The notes under the pieces: model-generated
Told to the model about the DNA's origin: nothing
Seen by the model: only the letters and a program-made list of their open reading frames with translations
Database searches by the model: none
From: Turritopsis dohrnii
Taxonomy: Eukaryota; Cnidaria; Hydrozoa; Anthoathecata; Oceaniidae
Length of the DNA stretch: 64,000 nt
Assembly (NCBI GenBank): GCA_027922465.2
Contig: BQMF02000055.1
Span: 496,001-560,000 of the forward strand
Direction: 5' to 3'
Made by a program: the position numbers and the translations under genes
In this document: positions 24,861 through 36,686 of the stretch, piece by piece
Numbering within the stretch: position 1 is the stretch's first letter
Layout: every line of letters begins with the position of its first letter

Positions 24861-26554
24861 TCATCTGAACGACTCGTAGAAACCCTGTCCCCTCCATCTT
24901 CGGTACGACACGCTTCTATATCCAATCTTCGAAGATTTGACGGCAAAATATATGCCGTCCAGTGTACGATTGTTCAGGTTCATCACCATGGAGATACCCG
25001 CCAAAAAAACGTCTTCTTGAACACTGCTCTCGTCGATGTAAAGTGATGACTTTGTTATTCGGTTAAATCGAAATATCTGCTTTGCCTCGCGTAGGGTTAT
25101 GTGCCATGGTTCGAAACAATACTTCGTTGCACTTTTGACATGTTTCTCAGGCACACCTATTAATGTTTTTGTGTTGAAATATCCACGTTCAAACTTACCG
25201 CGAAATTTAACGAAATAGCTGCGAATAAACTGTGGTACCTGATGCGCATGCGTGCCGACAAGTGAGAATTTTATATCCGTGTCGCACTCTTGAGAAATAA
25301 ACGACGACGATGTTGCTTCCGTCACGTCCGATATAATACTCTGCGGAGGATCTAAAAATAATAAAGATATCCAAAAAATATTTTATACGATAGAGACCAA
25401 CCTGGAGCTTCGGGTCTTCAATCGTCAATCGCCCGTATATCGAAAAGGAACCTTGGTTCGAGGGTGTTGGAAACCAAGCAACTGATGATTTGCTAATCTT
25501 CATGTTATTGAGTTGAAACATAAAAAAGGATCCTTATAATCAAAATACCATCGATCCAGAATACAAATTTGAGTATTTTTATACGGCATAGCTATACCAT
25601 TCTTTATAAGGATATTTGTATATATACATATATAGAATTATGTCAACTGAAAATAAAGAATTAATAATAATAATAATACGGCTTGACATTTTAATGTAAT
25701 TCAACAGACGAAATGGGATTGAGTATGCTCAAAACTTTTGTAGCAAATACCAAGTCTTTCAAAAATGTAAGTACAATAAACTGTTTCTCTATATCGAATA
25801 CCCAAGGGACCGAAAAAAAAATTGGATTTACAGAAAGTTGAAATTGCCAAGGTTCATTTACAAAGAAAAGATTGGTGTAACTGCAACCTTGAACCCAGGG
25901 TATCTTGCAAGAGAGGCAAGAAAAAGGCAAGAGACCCAGGGTACGAGGTTGGTGTAACAGCATTAACTGACCTTCACAACTAGCAGCTGGGCAGTCTTCA
26001 CTTTCCATGAAAATTCCTGTACACAAGCCAGTACTTTTCAAGCATTTCCTTTTCCGGTAGCGATGACCAGCCCAACAGAATTTCGTTTGAGAACACGTGG
26101 TCCACTTTTCCCAACTAGACCAATTGTCTAAAACCAAAGCAATTTTTTTCAAATTTTTGACCTGGATCACAGACCTGCATAAAACATATAGTAACGTTCA
26201 CCTTTCCTACTATTCCTCGGAGAAAAAAACGGAAAAATGTCTCGGAGCGAGTGTGACCACGAGGTTTGTTTTCTATTAAAACTAAGCTAGTTTCCTGATT
26301 TGAAGAATGCAAGATTAATTTCTTCAAACCAACATCATTTTCGAAATATGAACTGAACCTTAATCTCACTAACCCAGGCGTAGTTAAAGCAGCCTAACAC
26401 CACAATGCTACCATAAACTGAGACAAATACAACGTGGAGATTATATCATACCATCTGGTCGGAAAGTTATCTTTTCTTCTTGATCTACTGTCCATACACA
26501 AGTCGTAGATAAAACCCAAAAGGTCAGGAAATGCAAGTTCTTGGACGAATACAT
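24861..26554 (-). CDS. Secreted protein with one thrombospondin type-1 domain, novel C-terminus
   Basis: Four exons on the minus strand: 26554-26452, 26127-25972, 25481-25402 and 25340-24861. All phases agree, giving 272 residues. Exon 1 begins at an ATG in good context (ACCACCATG) and encodes a signal peptide MYSSKNLHFLTFWVLSTTCV. Exon 2 is exactly one TSP1 domain: WSSWEKWTTCS opens it and it has six cysteines ending DCPAASC. TSP1 domains bind matrix, glycosaminoglycans or receptors outside the cell. The remaining 186 residues are basic, with a few cysteines and phrases such as FVKFRGKFERGYF and CFEPWHITLREAKQIF. I recognise no family in them, so the function is unknown. The exon 3 acceptor (AATCATCAG) has a weak pyrimidine tract and is the least certain junction. 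The gene is convergent with the TGF-beta-like gene. Confidence 0.75.
25883..25951. repeat. Hairpin MITE, second copy, in intron 2 of the TSP1 gene
   Basis: CAACCTTGAACCCAGGGTAT and, at the other end, ACCCAGGGTACGAGGTTG form inverted arms; TCTTGCAAGAGAGGCAAGA lies in the loop side. Same family as 19335-19412. Confidence 0.7.
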
Positions 26555-26667
26555 GGTGGTCAGTTATGTTTGTCAATTCTTTTATTTAATTTCCCATCGT
26601 CGGCAAATATAATCTTCTCGCCAAAAAAATTGTGATATGTATGATGCCGAAGCTTCATTCAAAAAAA

Positions 26668-26915
26668 AATATCAGCTTCAGCATGATCGGTGATCTACGC
26701 AAGCATTCAGAAGCTTACGACAACGACACTTATGACGACATTCACTTAATTGACGTCGCGACTGTCGTCAAAAAACTATCAATTTCAGCATGATTCGCTG
26801 ATCTAGGCAAGCATTCAGAATTCTGGATAACCTTACGTAAAACTATGGTGTCCGGGAAAACCCGCCTAACATGACGACATTCACCTCTTGACGTGGCGAC
26901 TGTCGTCAAAAGCTA
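26668..26915. repeat. Interleaved direct duplications upstream of the TSP1 gene
   Basis: A 40-bp phrase containing TCAGCATGAT and GCAAGCATTCAGAA occurs at about 26673 and 26780. Another containing ATGACGACATTCAC and CGACTGTCGTCAAAA occurs at about 26731 and 26871. The two periods differ (about 107 and 140 bp), so a simple tandem was later altered. The block lies 100 to 350 bp upstream of the TSP1 start codon and may include its promoter. Confidence 0.6.
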
Positions 26916-27275
26916 TCGGTGTCGAAAAGATAACTAATGTCGTATACAAAAATTCTTTGGATTTCACGCCGAGAAACTGGCGGTGATAAATAGAATTCCA
27001 TCAACATGCACGCGGAAAACCCGACAGTAAACGCGGAAAACCCGCGAATAATAGTGTAAAAAGCAAAGCGGAAAAATGTTTACTTTTCATAATCATATAG
27101 AAGTTGCTCCCTTTTCCCTGGCTTCACTTACTCCTGTTGATTATATACGGCATTAAATAGAAACAGTCAAACCAACGTGTGACCACTTCACCAGATATAT
27201 TCGCAGCTGTAAAATCACTCAATCATGAGTAGCGTTGGCTGTCATAGTTCAAATGCGATACGCATAATCGTCAGT

Positions 27276-30200
27276 TTATTTTAGCCGTTGAATTTCCATG
27301 AACTTTTGCCAACGCAGTTGTAGAAGTAATGCCATGTGGCGAAACGGCTTTTCGTGTTCCGAAGGTGTTTTCGGAATATCCAGTTTCCGTCGTACACCGG
27401 GAAATTTCATGGCGATGTTTTGCAGCAACCCGTACGAGCTGGAGCACGTCCAATACAAAGACATGGCCTACAAAAAAAACCAATAGAAAATATATAATGA
27501 AAATTACCTGGATATTGAGGAAATTCTTTTTTCAATACGAAATGTAAACTATATTTTCCTTATACTGCATTCCACCCTCTTGCGCCTTCATAGCAGTCGT
27601 TCCGCCCTCTTGCTCCTTCATAGGAGTCACTCCGCCAACAAAGTTGTTTGTACACGAGGTTGGATTGGCTTAAGCAGAATCGTGCGATGCTTAGTGGTTG
27701 CTAAGGTGATAGGTTGCCAGGGTGGGTGGTTTCCCGCCATGCAACTTGATGGAACTGAACATCGTTTTCTTTTCTTGTGTCTTATCTTTTTTTCTTACTT
27801 TTTGTTTTTTTACTTTTTTTACATCTTGGTAAATGATGGTTTAGGCACCCGCGGTGGAGTAGTATTCAAAATACCAGAGTACCAAATTCCGATGAACTCT
27901 CGATAAATCGCACCTCCAATGGACTGAGGAACCTTCAAAATGTTTGAATAGATCTTTCCCGAATTTCCGTTTAAACACCGTGTTAATGCTTTGTTATCAA
28001 GTTTCGCCTCGTTTCTATACATTCTATTGTTTCACTAATTACATTTCTTATTACTGAGTAATATTTACTTATTTCCATTCCACAGTGGGATAATTAAAAT
28101 CTTTAAAACGAGGCGATACTTGTTGGCTTAGCCATAACACGATAGTTAAACAGAAATTCGGAAAAGGTCTATTATCGAGATTTCAAAAGAAAATATTAGC
28201 TAAGGGGTCGAGTTAAAAAATTCCGAAAGCTACCCGGATTCTGCTGTAACCTAAAAACCTCACCGTCGGCACTTGTGTTGAGACAAGAAACATGAGAACA
28301 GTCAGAGATCGGAATGTGTACGTCAAAGTCTTTGTGAGGGTTGATGGCGATTGGTTTCGCAAAGCACTCATCTGCAAAAAAAACAACAACAAAAACAACA
28401 CACATTGCTAGCCAGCCAACAAATCGTCAAAATGCCACTGCGATAAAGAACATTTTTATTGAAATTGTGTGTATATTTCTATAGAAATGCACTCTTTCGC
28501 AGTGATTTTTCAAAAAAATTGATCACTATAGTAATTGGAAGAAAAATTTTAAAACTGAATAATACCCTGTAGTACTCATTTCATATTAGAATAGTGTAAA
28601 AAGAGCATTCGCAATGTGCTTGTTCAAGTTTCTGCTTAGTGTAAATAGGACCTAATTTCCTGGTTGTCACTTCCCTTGAATGAAGATTTAAAAAGTTCGA
28701 ATTACGCAATAAACGACCAAATAGTTAAATCGCATGCGTAAAACAAATACAAGAAAAACAGGGGGTTAATATACATATCGGGATTAAAGTAAATTTTATG
28801 GCTTTCTGAGGCAAAAATCAAAAATACGTTCGAAACATTTGCGTTACAAACTAACACATAACAACCCCCTGGCGTTAATTGATTCAACTATGAGTACAGA
28901 ATTTATCATCCCAAAACTTATTGACCTTTACCCCCTGGTAACATAGTTGCCATACCAGCTAGATTTATGCTCACTTTTTTTCTTCTTTAATTTGCACGCT
29001 TCACTGCTTGCAAAACAAAAGCAGAAAACGAAACATCATTTGAAAAAGAAGAAGAAAAAGAAGAAGACGCAAATATGAGTGTTAACCGATGATCATCGCG
29101 CTGGTGACGAACAATAACAACGAAGTCACGCGTCATGTCGCATCAACACTATCGCGTGTAATTACCAGGTAACGCTTGTGAAGTACACTTCGTCATTGAC
29201 GCAATAAATTTCCACATCAAAATCTATATTTAAGTGTTTCGTATAGGCTTAGTCAGAAAGGTCAGAACATCCAATAAACCTCGTTTGCATGCAAATTCTT
29301 CTGTTTTGTGGTAATTACTAGATATATTGATAATATTAAAAATGGAAGCTACCTGCACAGACAGGCAACATATAAGAGCGTTAACCTGACAAACCTTTAT
29401 CATGCTATCTCTACTGTTAAAGGTCTTTTAGTTTTGTTATAAAGGACAATGGAATTCGAAACACTGTTAAAGGTCTTTTAGTTTTGTTAGAAAGAACAAT
29501 GGAATTCGAAACACTGTTAAAGGTCTTTTAGTTTTGTTAGAAAGAACAATGGAATTCCAAACAAGGTTAGCCAATCGAATTGCAGTCGAACGATAAAATA
29601 AATTAAGAGCCAATAACAACATAGAGTGTTAATCTAACAAGACTCCATCTCGCGATCTTTACGGTTGAAAGTCTCTTATTTTCGTTTGGAAGAACGAGGC
29701 ACGATATTTTGTTCGTTTAACCCAGACAAAATTAACAAAACGTTTAGACTGTAAAATTATGGGATTTTTGCAAGTAATGCCCAGGCTAAGCATATTGCTA
29801 GTCAAAGGATATTCCTTACTGCGAAGCCATTTCCACCAGTAGGAACCTTTTAGTATATTCTGCAGAACGTTTCTGAAACAGGCAATGATGTATTCCTTTA
29901 AGTACTTACTTCGATATTGAACAAATTCGACGCGAGAAAGACAAGAGGTATGATGTAATAAGGATCCGGAATGGAGAGGTCTGGAAACCACAATAATCCT
30001 TCCACTTGAATACCGGCAGCCGAAGAATAAACGTCAGCAGAAGTCGTTGCAGAACCTGCGAAAACCAATGAAAAGAAGGTTGAAGCAAAACTAATAAATA
30101 AATCAATTAAGGCATTGAAAGTAATGCAGCTGATTTCCACGCCTTATAATCTCACTAATCCCTGGTAATACAAAGGTCAATTCACGTTGAAGGGAACAAA

Positions 30201-33200
30201 ATTCTTAAAGGGATCAACTGTTTGTAGGTGGCCAAAAGTTTCAAGGTGTTTGATAGTTTGTATAATGAAATGCTTGGAACTGAAATCAATAGGTAATTAA
30301 AATCTCTTATCGTTAAAATCGTCACTGCAAGGAAGTGCCTTTCCATAGAAATAAACTCCCTCGTAGTGATTTTTCAATAAATTTGATTGGTGGGCTAAAA
30401 CATACTTGAAATTTCACATAACGATGACGACATTGAAACTGTGAATGAAGATCTTGACCGATTTTTATTTGTCCTTGTAGATGAAATGGCCGATTGCATG
30501 CGCGGAAATACACAGAGCTCGAAACATCACAAGAAGCGCAGACACGCAAAACGTTGCGATGAAGAAAGAACAGACCAGATGACCAACACAAAACGTTGCG
30601 ATGAAGAAAGAACAGACCAGATGACCAATGACTACTTAGATGGTAAATACAGAAACCCGAACGGGAAAACGGAAAACAGTCGCGAAAGGAAGGATAGAAC
30701 TGACGGCAAACAAAAGAAGAGATTAGGTTCTCTTGAAAGAGTAGACAGGCAAAAGTCGAGAGAACGACATCGTTCAACAGAACGCCAAAGATCAGCCGAC
30801 AAAACCGACAGACCAGGCGAACGACGTCAGCGTTATAAATCGACAGAAAGAAGAGAGCAACGCGAGTCGAGTAAGCACAGACAACGAAAAGAAGACGATC
30901 AAAAACGTCATCAATCACGTGACAGAGCTAAAACACGTAAGCGGAATGAAGAGCCACTGGACGTTTTACCAAAACACGACAAAGGCGACCCCGTCGCAAA
31001 ACAACATTTGTCGGATAAGACATCGATGAGGAGACATCAATCCAGAGACAGAGCTGGAAGGAGACAAGCACGTGACAGTTCCGAAGACTGCGACAAAGTG
31101 ACGGTTCAGAAGAGGAGAGACGCGGCATCGGGAGAAAAACACGACGAAAACGACGATGATCAACCGCACCGAGAAAAGAAAAAACACCGAAGGAAGGAAA
31201 AACGAAGAGATAAACGAGAAATGAGGAACGAAAAACGAGAAAAGACGAAGGAAAAACATGATACAGAGGTTTGCATATTTCATAGGGAAGATCTTAAGGA
31301 AGGGAAATCGGAAAAGATCCGAAATCCCGAAAACGATATTGGCGGACCAAATAAAAAGTACCAGTCTAATATCAACCCCCACGCGGATATTGACGGATTT
31401 ACGAGACGTCACGACGAATATAACTTGCAACGCAAACACTATGATTCAGACTGTTTGAGTGAAATGAACTTAGAAAGTATACACAACGAGAAAGACAGCT
31501 CTGCCGATAAAGAAGATTTATTATCAGATGTCGACACGTCAGTGAAACATTATTCAAAACGCGAGAGAAAGAAAGAAAAGCGCGTCAAAACGAAGAAGCC
31601 GAAGAAATCCCGCGAACATCATAAAAAGAACAGACGGAATAGACTATATCATTCCGATTCTGAGCTGGAAGTTGTCAAAAGCAAAACGCGACGTGGGAAG
31701 GTGACGTCAACAAGTGACACGTCGGTTGACGTGTGCAAGGAACAGCCGGTCAACATCGACGCACTCTATAACTTGCTCTATCGGGACACCGACGTACATA
31801 ACGAAAGTGATGTCATCAAAGAGGCGATGAAACGGAAAATGTATCAACACGACATGGTGCAACCAAATTCCCGCATAAAAGACAAAAACTCGTTAAGACC
31901 TGTCTTACTTGACCAGTCCAGCGTGCGCAGTAAGCTCATAAAGGTTTTGTTCCAGCGAGTCAAAGACTTACTGAAGGAGACGGAAGATCTTCGCGAAGAG
32001 CGGAAATCGTTGTGTCAGAAAATCGAAAAGTTGACGAGCGAAGTGGAAGAATTGAAGAAAAAGAACTTGAAGCAATCAGTACAAGAAGAAAAAATCAAAG
32101 AGAGGCTAGACATACTGGCAGACGAGATGAAAATCACAAGACAAGGTAAACGTACTGCGCATGCGTTTTGATTTCACATTGGATCAATGTATTTAAAAAT
32201 TATTGAATCCACTAAAATGACAAACAACATAACTTTCAAAACCAAGAAATTTGTTACTTTTTCGGCATTTTTCTGAGCGATCGTAAGTCATCCTTAAATA
32301 ATCCGATACCCTTTGTTCGTCTCTAGGTACCAGTTTCCGCGAAGAGGTTCATAGTATACTCCACAACATCCAGCACAAGTATCAATCCCACTGGAAAGAA
32401 CACGAGACGAAAATCAACCAAGTTCAAACAGACGCTGAACAGGAAATCCAATCGTTGCTGAAAAACATTGTTGGTAAGTACGTCCAGCTCAACGAGTTGA
32501 AGAATCAAGAGAGGAGTTATCACCAAGGCAACGCACATCAACAATGCACAAATACGTTCCACAGAGAGCTTTTAAATAAACAAACGGAAGATGTGTCTCC
32601 TTCGTTGCGTCTTCTTCAAAAGCACGATCATAATGACTTGAAGCCGGGAGTTTGTGATAGTTTGCAGAACCGAAGTCAACTCTTGCCGCTGCACATTCAG
32701 ATTGGAGACGACGTGTCGTCGACAGAGAAATTCGAAGAGAGTTGGAAACAACGCGAAATGTACATACCGTCAAGTAAAAACATGCTTCTAAAAATTGCAG
32801 ACCCAGTCAGAATGTCAATCCAAGCCGACAAAGGTAACACTGACGTGCGACATCAAAACGTCATAAAACAGTATGGCAGTTTCTTACATCAGCCCGACGG
32901 TAAAGACTCGACAAGCCCGGCGTTATCAATGTCGGACGTCAGTAGAAGTGCAGTGGATTATAAACTTGGGGGAGAAAGGCAGCTTACCAGCAGGAAGAGT
33001 TGCTCTGTTCCTATTAAGATTCCTTTGGAATACAAAGAAAAGGACACCGTGGTAAATCCTCTTGCATATATTGACCACACCACAAGTAATGTTACACGAT
33101 CTTCCCAACAGGAGAGAGCGTATACAAGTTCCTCAACAATCAGCCAAACTGTTCCGATCTCCAATCCGGGAACGACAAGTATGATACAAAATACAAAATA

Positions 33201-36200
33201 CCCATCCAAAAACGGGGATACAAACTTACAACTGGGTGAAAACCGGTTATACATGAAAGAACATTATGACGGTAGCCAAAAGACTTTGGAAGGCAATGAG
33301 GGCAGTGGCAGTGGCAGTAGAACAACTTTGTCTGTTAAAATTGACTCGAGGGAGTTTTGGCGAAACAGGTTATTACAGCCGAAACCACTAGAGCGCATGC
33401 GCGAGGAAAAGCTCGAAACACCACGCAACCAGTTCTGATACAATGTACATAAAATATATAAAGGTTGTGGAAATTCTTGCTCATCATTTTCACAGTGGTG
33501 ATAATGCTCGTGAAAATGTTCGACTGAACGAGGCAAAACCTTACTGTTGTCTGTAATTTCCGTTCACAGTGAAAAGATTATTTGTTCTTTAATTACACCG
33601 GAAAGGTCCGCGAAAAAGCGTTTCCCTCGCTCTTCTCACAGTTCATTCCACCTAGTGTAAAACCAGGTTAAAGCATAAACGGCACAGTGAACACATTCTA
33701 ACGCCCCTAGTGTATATTACGCCCCTAGTTAGTAATAACCTTAACCACATGTAAATAAAACTTTATTATGTAATATAAATTCATTTTTGCATAATTCAGC
33801 AATTTCATTATGCCATTTACTTACCAAGAAACAAAACCAACACTTCTATTACTGGCAGATCGGCCATTGTCAAATCAAAGTTTTACGCCGAGGAACAGCA
33901 ACGCAAAAGAAACCTTGCTGTTGTTACCTAATCTACCAGAATACTTGGATATTCAATCAACGTTTGAAAAACCTTCTAATTAAAGTCAAAAGTTTCACTG
34001 TCCACTAATAGTTTTTGGGCAATGTTTCTATGGTCAAACCTCACTGCAACTTTCTCACTACAACTTTTAGAGGCTTCCAGAGGCCATAGAATACTACATG
34101 ACCCACTTTACAGCATTTGGTGCACCACTGACATGGCTCACATACGTTCTTAAAAAGAAGAATATCCTTATGTCTGGAAGTGCATCTTGGTGTTTTTTTA
34201 CTAGCATGAAAGCAGCAAGGGTGTTAACTTAGAACTTGCAAGGAAGGTTTACCTTTGGGTGTCCAGCCTGATATGTTGCGCAATGCGAATGAAATGGTAA
34301 CCCAAATTGGAAGTTGTATCCATGGCAACATAAACAGCTTCCAAGGACTGAGGTTGTTTTGTTTGTAGAAATCGTTGGTGAAAATACGTATCTAAAAACA
34401 GTGAAGAAAATCTTTAATAACGACAAATCTTTTGACAAATCCATATATGATAGGCTTTCGGAGGCATCTCCCTCCATGCTCACGTCTAGTCTTAAAAATT
34501 TTTAACGTTTTAGTTTAAATACGATATGTTGCAATATACCGTGTCAAATTAGAAAGACTAGAACAACTTTAAAGGCATTTAGAAAGTTTATCATCTTTAT
34601 CATCATCTTTATAAAATCGAGCTTCCAAGTTTAGTTGTCATGCCAACCCTAACTTGCAATATGGTGACCATGGTTACCGAAGTCATGCCAACCCTAACTT
34701 GCAATATGATGACCATGGTTACTGAAGTCATGCCAACCCTATCTGGCAATATGGCGACCATGGTTACCGAAGTCATGCCAACCCTAACTTGCAATATAGC
34801 GACCATGGTTACCAAAGTGGGAGGTGGGTGTTCAAAATCATGTTAGCAGCTGTAACAGCGTTGATGTATCCAGTCAACTTAGTACTTAATACTTGGATTG
34901 AGTGTAGGATTAACATCTAAACTAAGCTGTATGGCCAAATTATGATCGTGACTTGGGTAGCCGAAATAGATTATATAGCTGCTTAAAATATTTCAACGCA
35001 CTTCCTTTGTGGGACTATCAATGCTATAAAAATTCTACTAAAATTGAGTAGCATACCCTGAGAAAATATCACATCAACAAAAAACATCGACATTGCAAAT
35101 CACATACACACCCAAACCCGAAAAAACCTTTAATTTAGTAGCCACTAAATTAAATTCATGTTTTGATCTTTTTCGGCAAATAGCATTTTGATACAGTGCA
35201 TGTAGCTCATTCAAAAAAATATTCAATCTGGCCGTTTGGAAATCTCCAGCCAGTAGGGAGATACTGAAGTCCTAAAAATCCTCAATGGATATTAATCTGA
35301 TGAATTATAATATCAAGAATATTATAATATACATTATCCAGTGGGCAAATTTGTTGAAAAATCACTGCAAAGGAGTGCATTTTGACAGAAATATACACAA
35401 TATTTCAATGAAAATGCTCTTCATCACAGTGACTTTTTCACGAGTTTCTGTAATTTCATGCAGGTAATAAATTTATCAAAATTAAAAAATTAAAAAGGTA
35501 CAACAAAATACCACCTCGTTACCAGGATTCCATTATCTATTCATCAAATTTCAAACCAAAATACCTGCTTCATAACGTCCCTCTGTATTTCATTTTCTCC
35601 TTTACCATCACGTTTTCCTCTCACAACCGTCCTATACTTCACTGCTTTAACAAGTTCATCAACATTTGGTCTAAGCAACTCCATTTTGGCGACAAGTTTG
35701 TTTTGTTTCACGGCCAAAGGTAGTGTGATGATGCTTCTAAGAGCAATAGTCACACATGCTATTGTAGCCCACCAAGGTAAACCAGAGTGCAAGTGTATCT
35801 TAAAAAAAAGTTATGAAATTGTAAATGGGGAAACTTTTAAAATTCTTACAAAACTCATTTTTCACAGTGGCTTCAATGTCTAGAATTGACCAACTAGTAC
35901 CCTTGTGGTAGAGCGCACGCTTTTTCTGCATGAGGCCATGGCTTCCATCCTTGATCGGGTCATGTCAGCAACTATGACAGTCTGAATCACTTTTATCTGC
36001 TTATTGATCAGTAGTAGGAAAGATTTCTAGGGTTTCTGTTTAGTTGAATTAATGTCATTATAGCTTCCGTAGCCCAATGTGGCCTTTAAATGCTCTAGGA
36101 CCTCCTAACAGTACCTTAAAGAACTGACAAGGCTAACCTGGGAAAATAACCACAAAAGGAAATAAAATAATAAGAGTGGAATCTAAGCCCTGGAAAAGGG

Positions 36201-36686
36201 ACACAAGCTTCCTGTAAAAGCACAATGTAAACAAGCATTTTACATCTATGAAAAAAGGATTTTTCAGAAGAAGTTTTAGTGTGCAAACCCTTTCTTTGAA
36301 CACGTTGGATTTGAAAGTCACAACATAGAAATGAAACTGAGGATGAACAAATTCAACTGCTCAAAAGCCATCTATCATCAGTTTCCAGGACAAAGAAATA
36401 CTCACGTTCTCTAGCACTGCTTGGGCACCGGTAAAAACAGGAAATGTATAATATGAAGATGACTTTCTCTGCTGCCAAATCAACAACGGTTTATTGGAAA
36501 ATAAATGCTTCGACAGCTGATGGATACAATGTATAAAAAGATAGAGTTAACAACAACCACAACAAGTTGTAAAAAAATGCTAAATATCATGCTATAACCT
36601 CATTCATGATACTAAACGGACTTCAAGAAGTAAATAAAGTTATGACTAACCGACGCTCTGGTGTGCAGCAACAATATCGGATGCAT
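27276..36686 (-). CDS. COX18: Mitochondrial inner-membrane insertase COX18 (YidC/Oxa1 family)
   Basis: Seven exons on the minus strand: 36686-36651, 36516-36406, 35798-35565, 34391-34253, 30055-29910, 28371-28264 and 27467-27276. They sum to 966 bp, 321 residues plus stop, close to the 333 of human COX18. All junctions are GT-AG and in phase. The N-terminus MHPILLLHTRAS continues into a basic, Ser-rich leader that suits mitochondrial import. Diagnostic stretches, in order: HSGLPWWATIACVTIALRS, PWIQLPIWVTISFALRNIS, EGLLWFPDLSIPDPYYIIPL, a segment with SLTVLMFLVSTQVPT, and SLYWTCSSSYGLLQN near the C-terminus. COX18 exports the COX2 C-terminal tail across the inner membrane during cytochrome c oxidase assembly. 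Intron 4 (34252-30056) contains another gene on the + strand. Exon 1 is only 12 codons and rests on its phase and ATG, so it is the least certain. Confidence 0.92.
27568..27640. repeat. COX18: Two-copy tandem repeat of about 35 bp in COX18 intron 6
   Basis: TCCACCCTCTTGCGCCTTCA followed by TAGCAGTCGT is repeated as TCCGCCCTCTTGCTCCTTCA followed by TAGGAGTCAC. Confidence 0.6.
28436..28505. mobile_element. Family P MITE, copy 4, in COX18 intron 5 side
   Basis: CACTGCGATAAAGAACATTT at one end and CACTCTTTCGCAGTG at the other, with ATTGAAATTGTGTGTATATT between. It sits about 65 bp upstream (in gene sense) of COX18 exon 6. Confidence 0.75.
29413..29562. repeat. 50-bp tandem repeat, three copies, COX18 intron 5
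   Basis: ACTGTTAAAGGTCTTTTAGT starts at 29413, 29463 and 29513. Each unit also has AACAATGGAATTC (the first AGGACAATGG). Copies differ at only a few positions, so expansion is recent. Confidence 0.85.
30323..30370. mobile_element. Family P MITE, copy 5 (shortened), before the nested gene
   Basis: CACTGCAAGGAAGTGC and CTCCCTCGTAGTG ends with the middle deleted. It ends 116 bp before the ATG of the nested gene at 30486. Confidence 0.65.
30486..33438 (+). CDS. Unrecognised basic, coiled-coil protein nested in COX18 intron 4
   Basis: Two exons, 30486-32145 and 32327-33438, joined in phase 1 (CAAG/GTAAAC to CTCTAG/GTACC), giving 923 residues. The start is the first ATG of the frame, in good context (GAAATGG). 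A strong acceptor-like CCTTGTAG sits just before it, so an upstream 5' UTR exon is possible. Residues 1 to about 400 are extremely rich in Lys, Arg, Glu and Asp with RS/RD-like strings, and include a 14-residue duplication (KRCDEERTDQMTN twice). About residues 490-640 form a long heptad-like coiled coil around KKNLKQSVQEEKIKERLD. The rest is Ser/Thr/Gln-rich and ends with EFWRNRLLQPKPLERMREEK. I recognise no family; basic disorder plus coiled coil would suit a centrosomal, cytoskeletal or RNA-associated protein, but that is inference. Confidence 0.8.
33754..33759 (+). terminator. Poly(A) signal candidate of the nested gene
   Basis: AATAAA within GTAAATAAAACTTTATT, about 315 bp after the stop codon at 33438. 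There is no nearer AATAAA. Confidence 0.5.
34638..34817. repeat. 45-bp minisatellite, four copies, COX18 intron 3
   Basis: CATGCCAACCCTAACTTGCA begins at 34639, 34684, 34729 and 34774; each unit continues with ATATGGTGACCATGGTTACC or a close variant. Units are nearly identical. The 45-bp period keeps frames open on both strands, but there is no gene signal. Confidence 0.9.
35363..35432. mobile_element. Family P MITE, copy 6, in COX18 intron 3
   Basis: CACTGCAAAGGAGTGCATTT at one end and GCTCTTCATCACAGTG at the other, with TACACAATATTTCAATG inside. Confidence 0.8.
35899..36130 (+). mobile_element. tRNA-derived SINE-like sequence in COX18 intron 2
   Basis: GTGGTAGAGCGCACGC resembles a pol III A box and GGCTTCCATCCTTGATC, 45 bp later, a decayed B box. 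A GGGTCATGTCAGCAACTATG segment follows. No intact cloverleaf can be drawn, so this is not a functional tRNA gene. The 3' end is uncertain. Confidence 0.5.

Noticed and set aside
27819..28022. 67-codon minus-strand frame in COX18 intron 6
   Set aside because: No COX18 similarity. Exons at 28371-28264 and 27467-27276 join directly in phase and cover the conserved segment.
30441..30485. Upstream start at 30441 for the nested gene
   Set aside because: That codon is GTG. The first ATG is 30486, and a splice-acceptor-like CCTTGTAG precedes it.
30322..30918. 198-codon and 157-codon minus-strand frames (30322-30918, 30966-31439)
   Set aside because: Antisense shadows of the K/R/E/D-rich exon of the nested gene; rich in F, S, L and R as expected from the complement.
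35899..35975. A functional tRNA gene
   Set aside because: A- and B-box-like words are present but no acceptor stem or anticodon arm can be paired. Better explained as a SINE.
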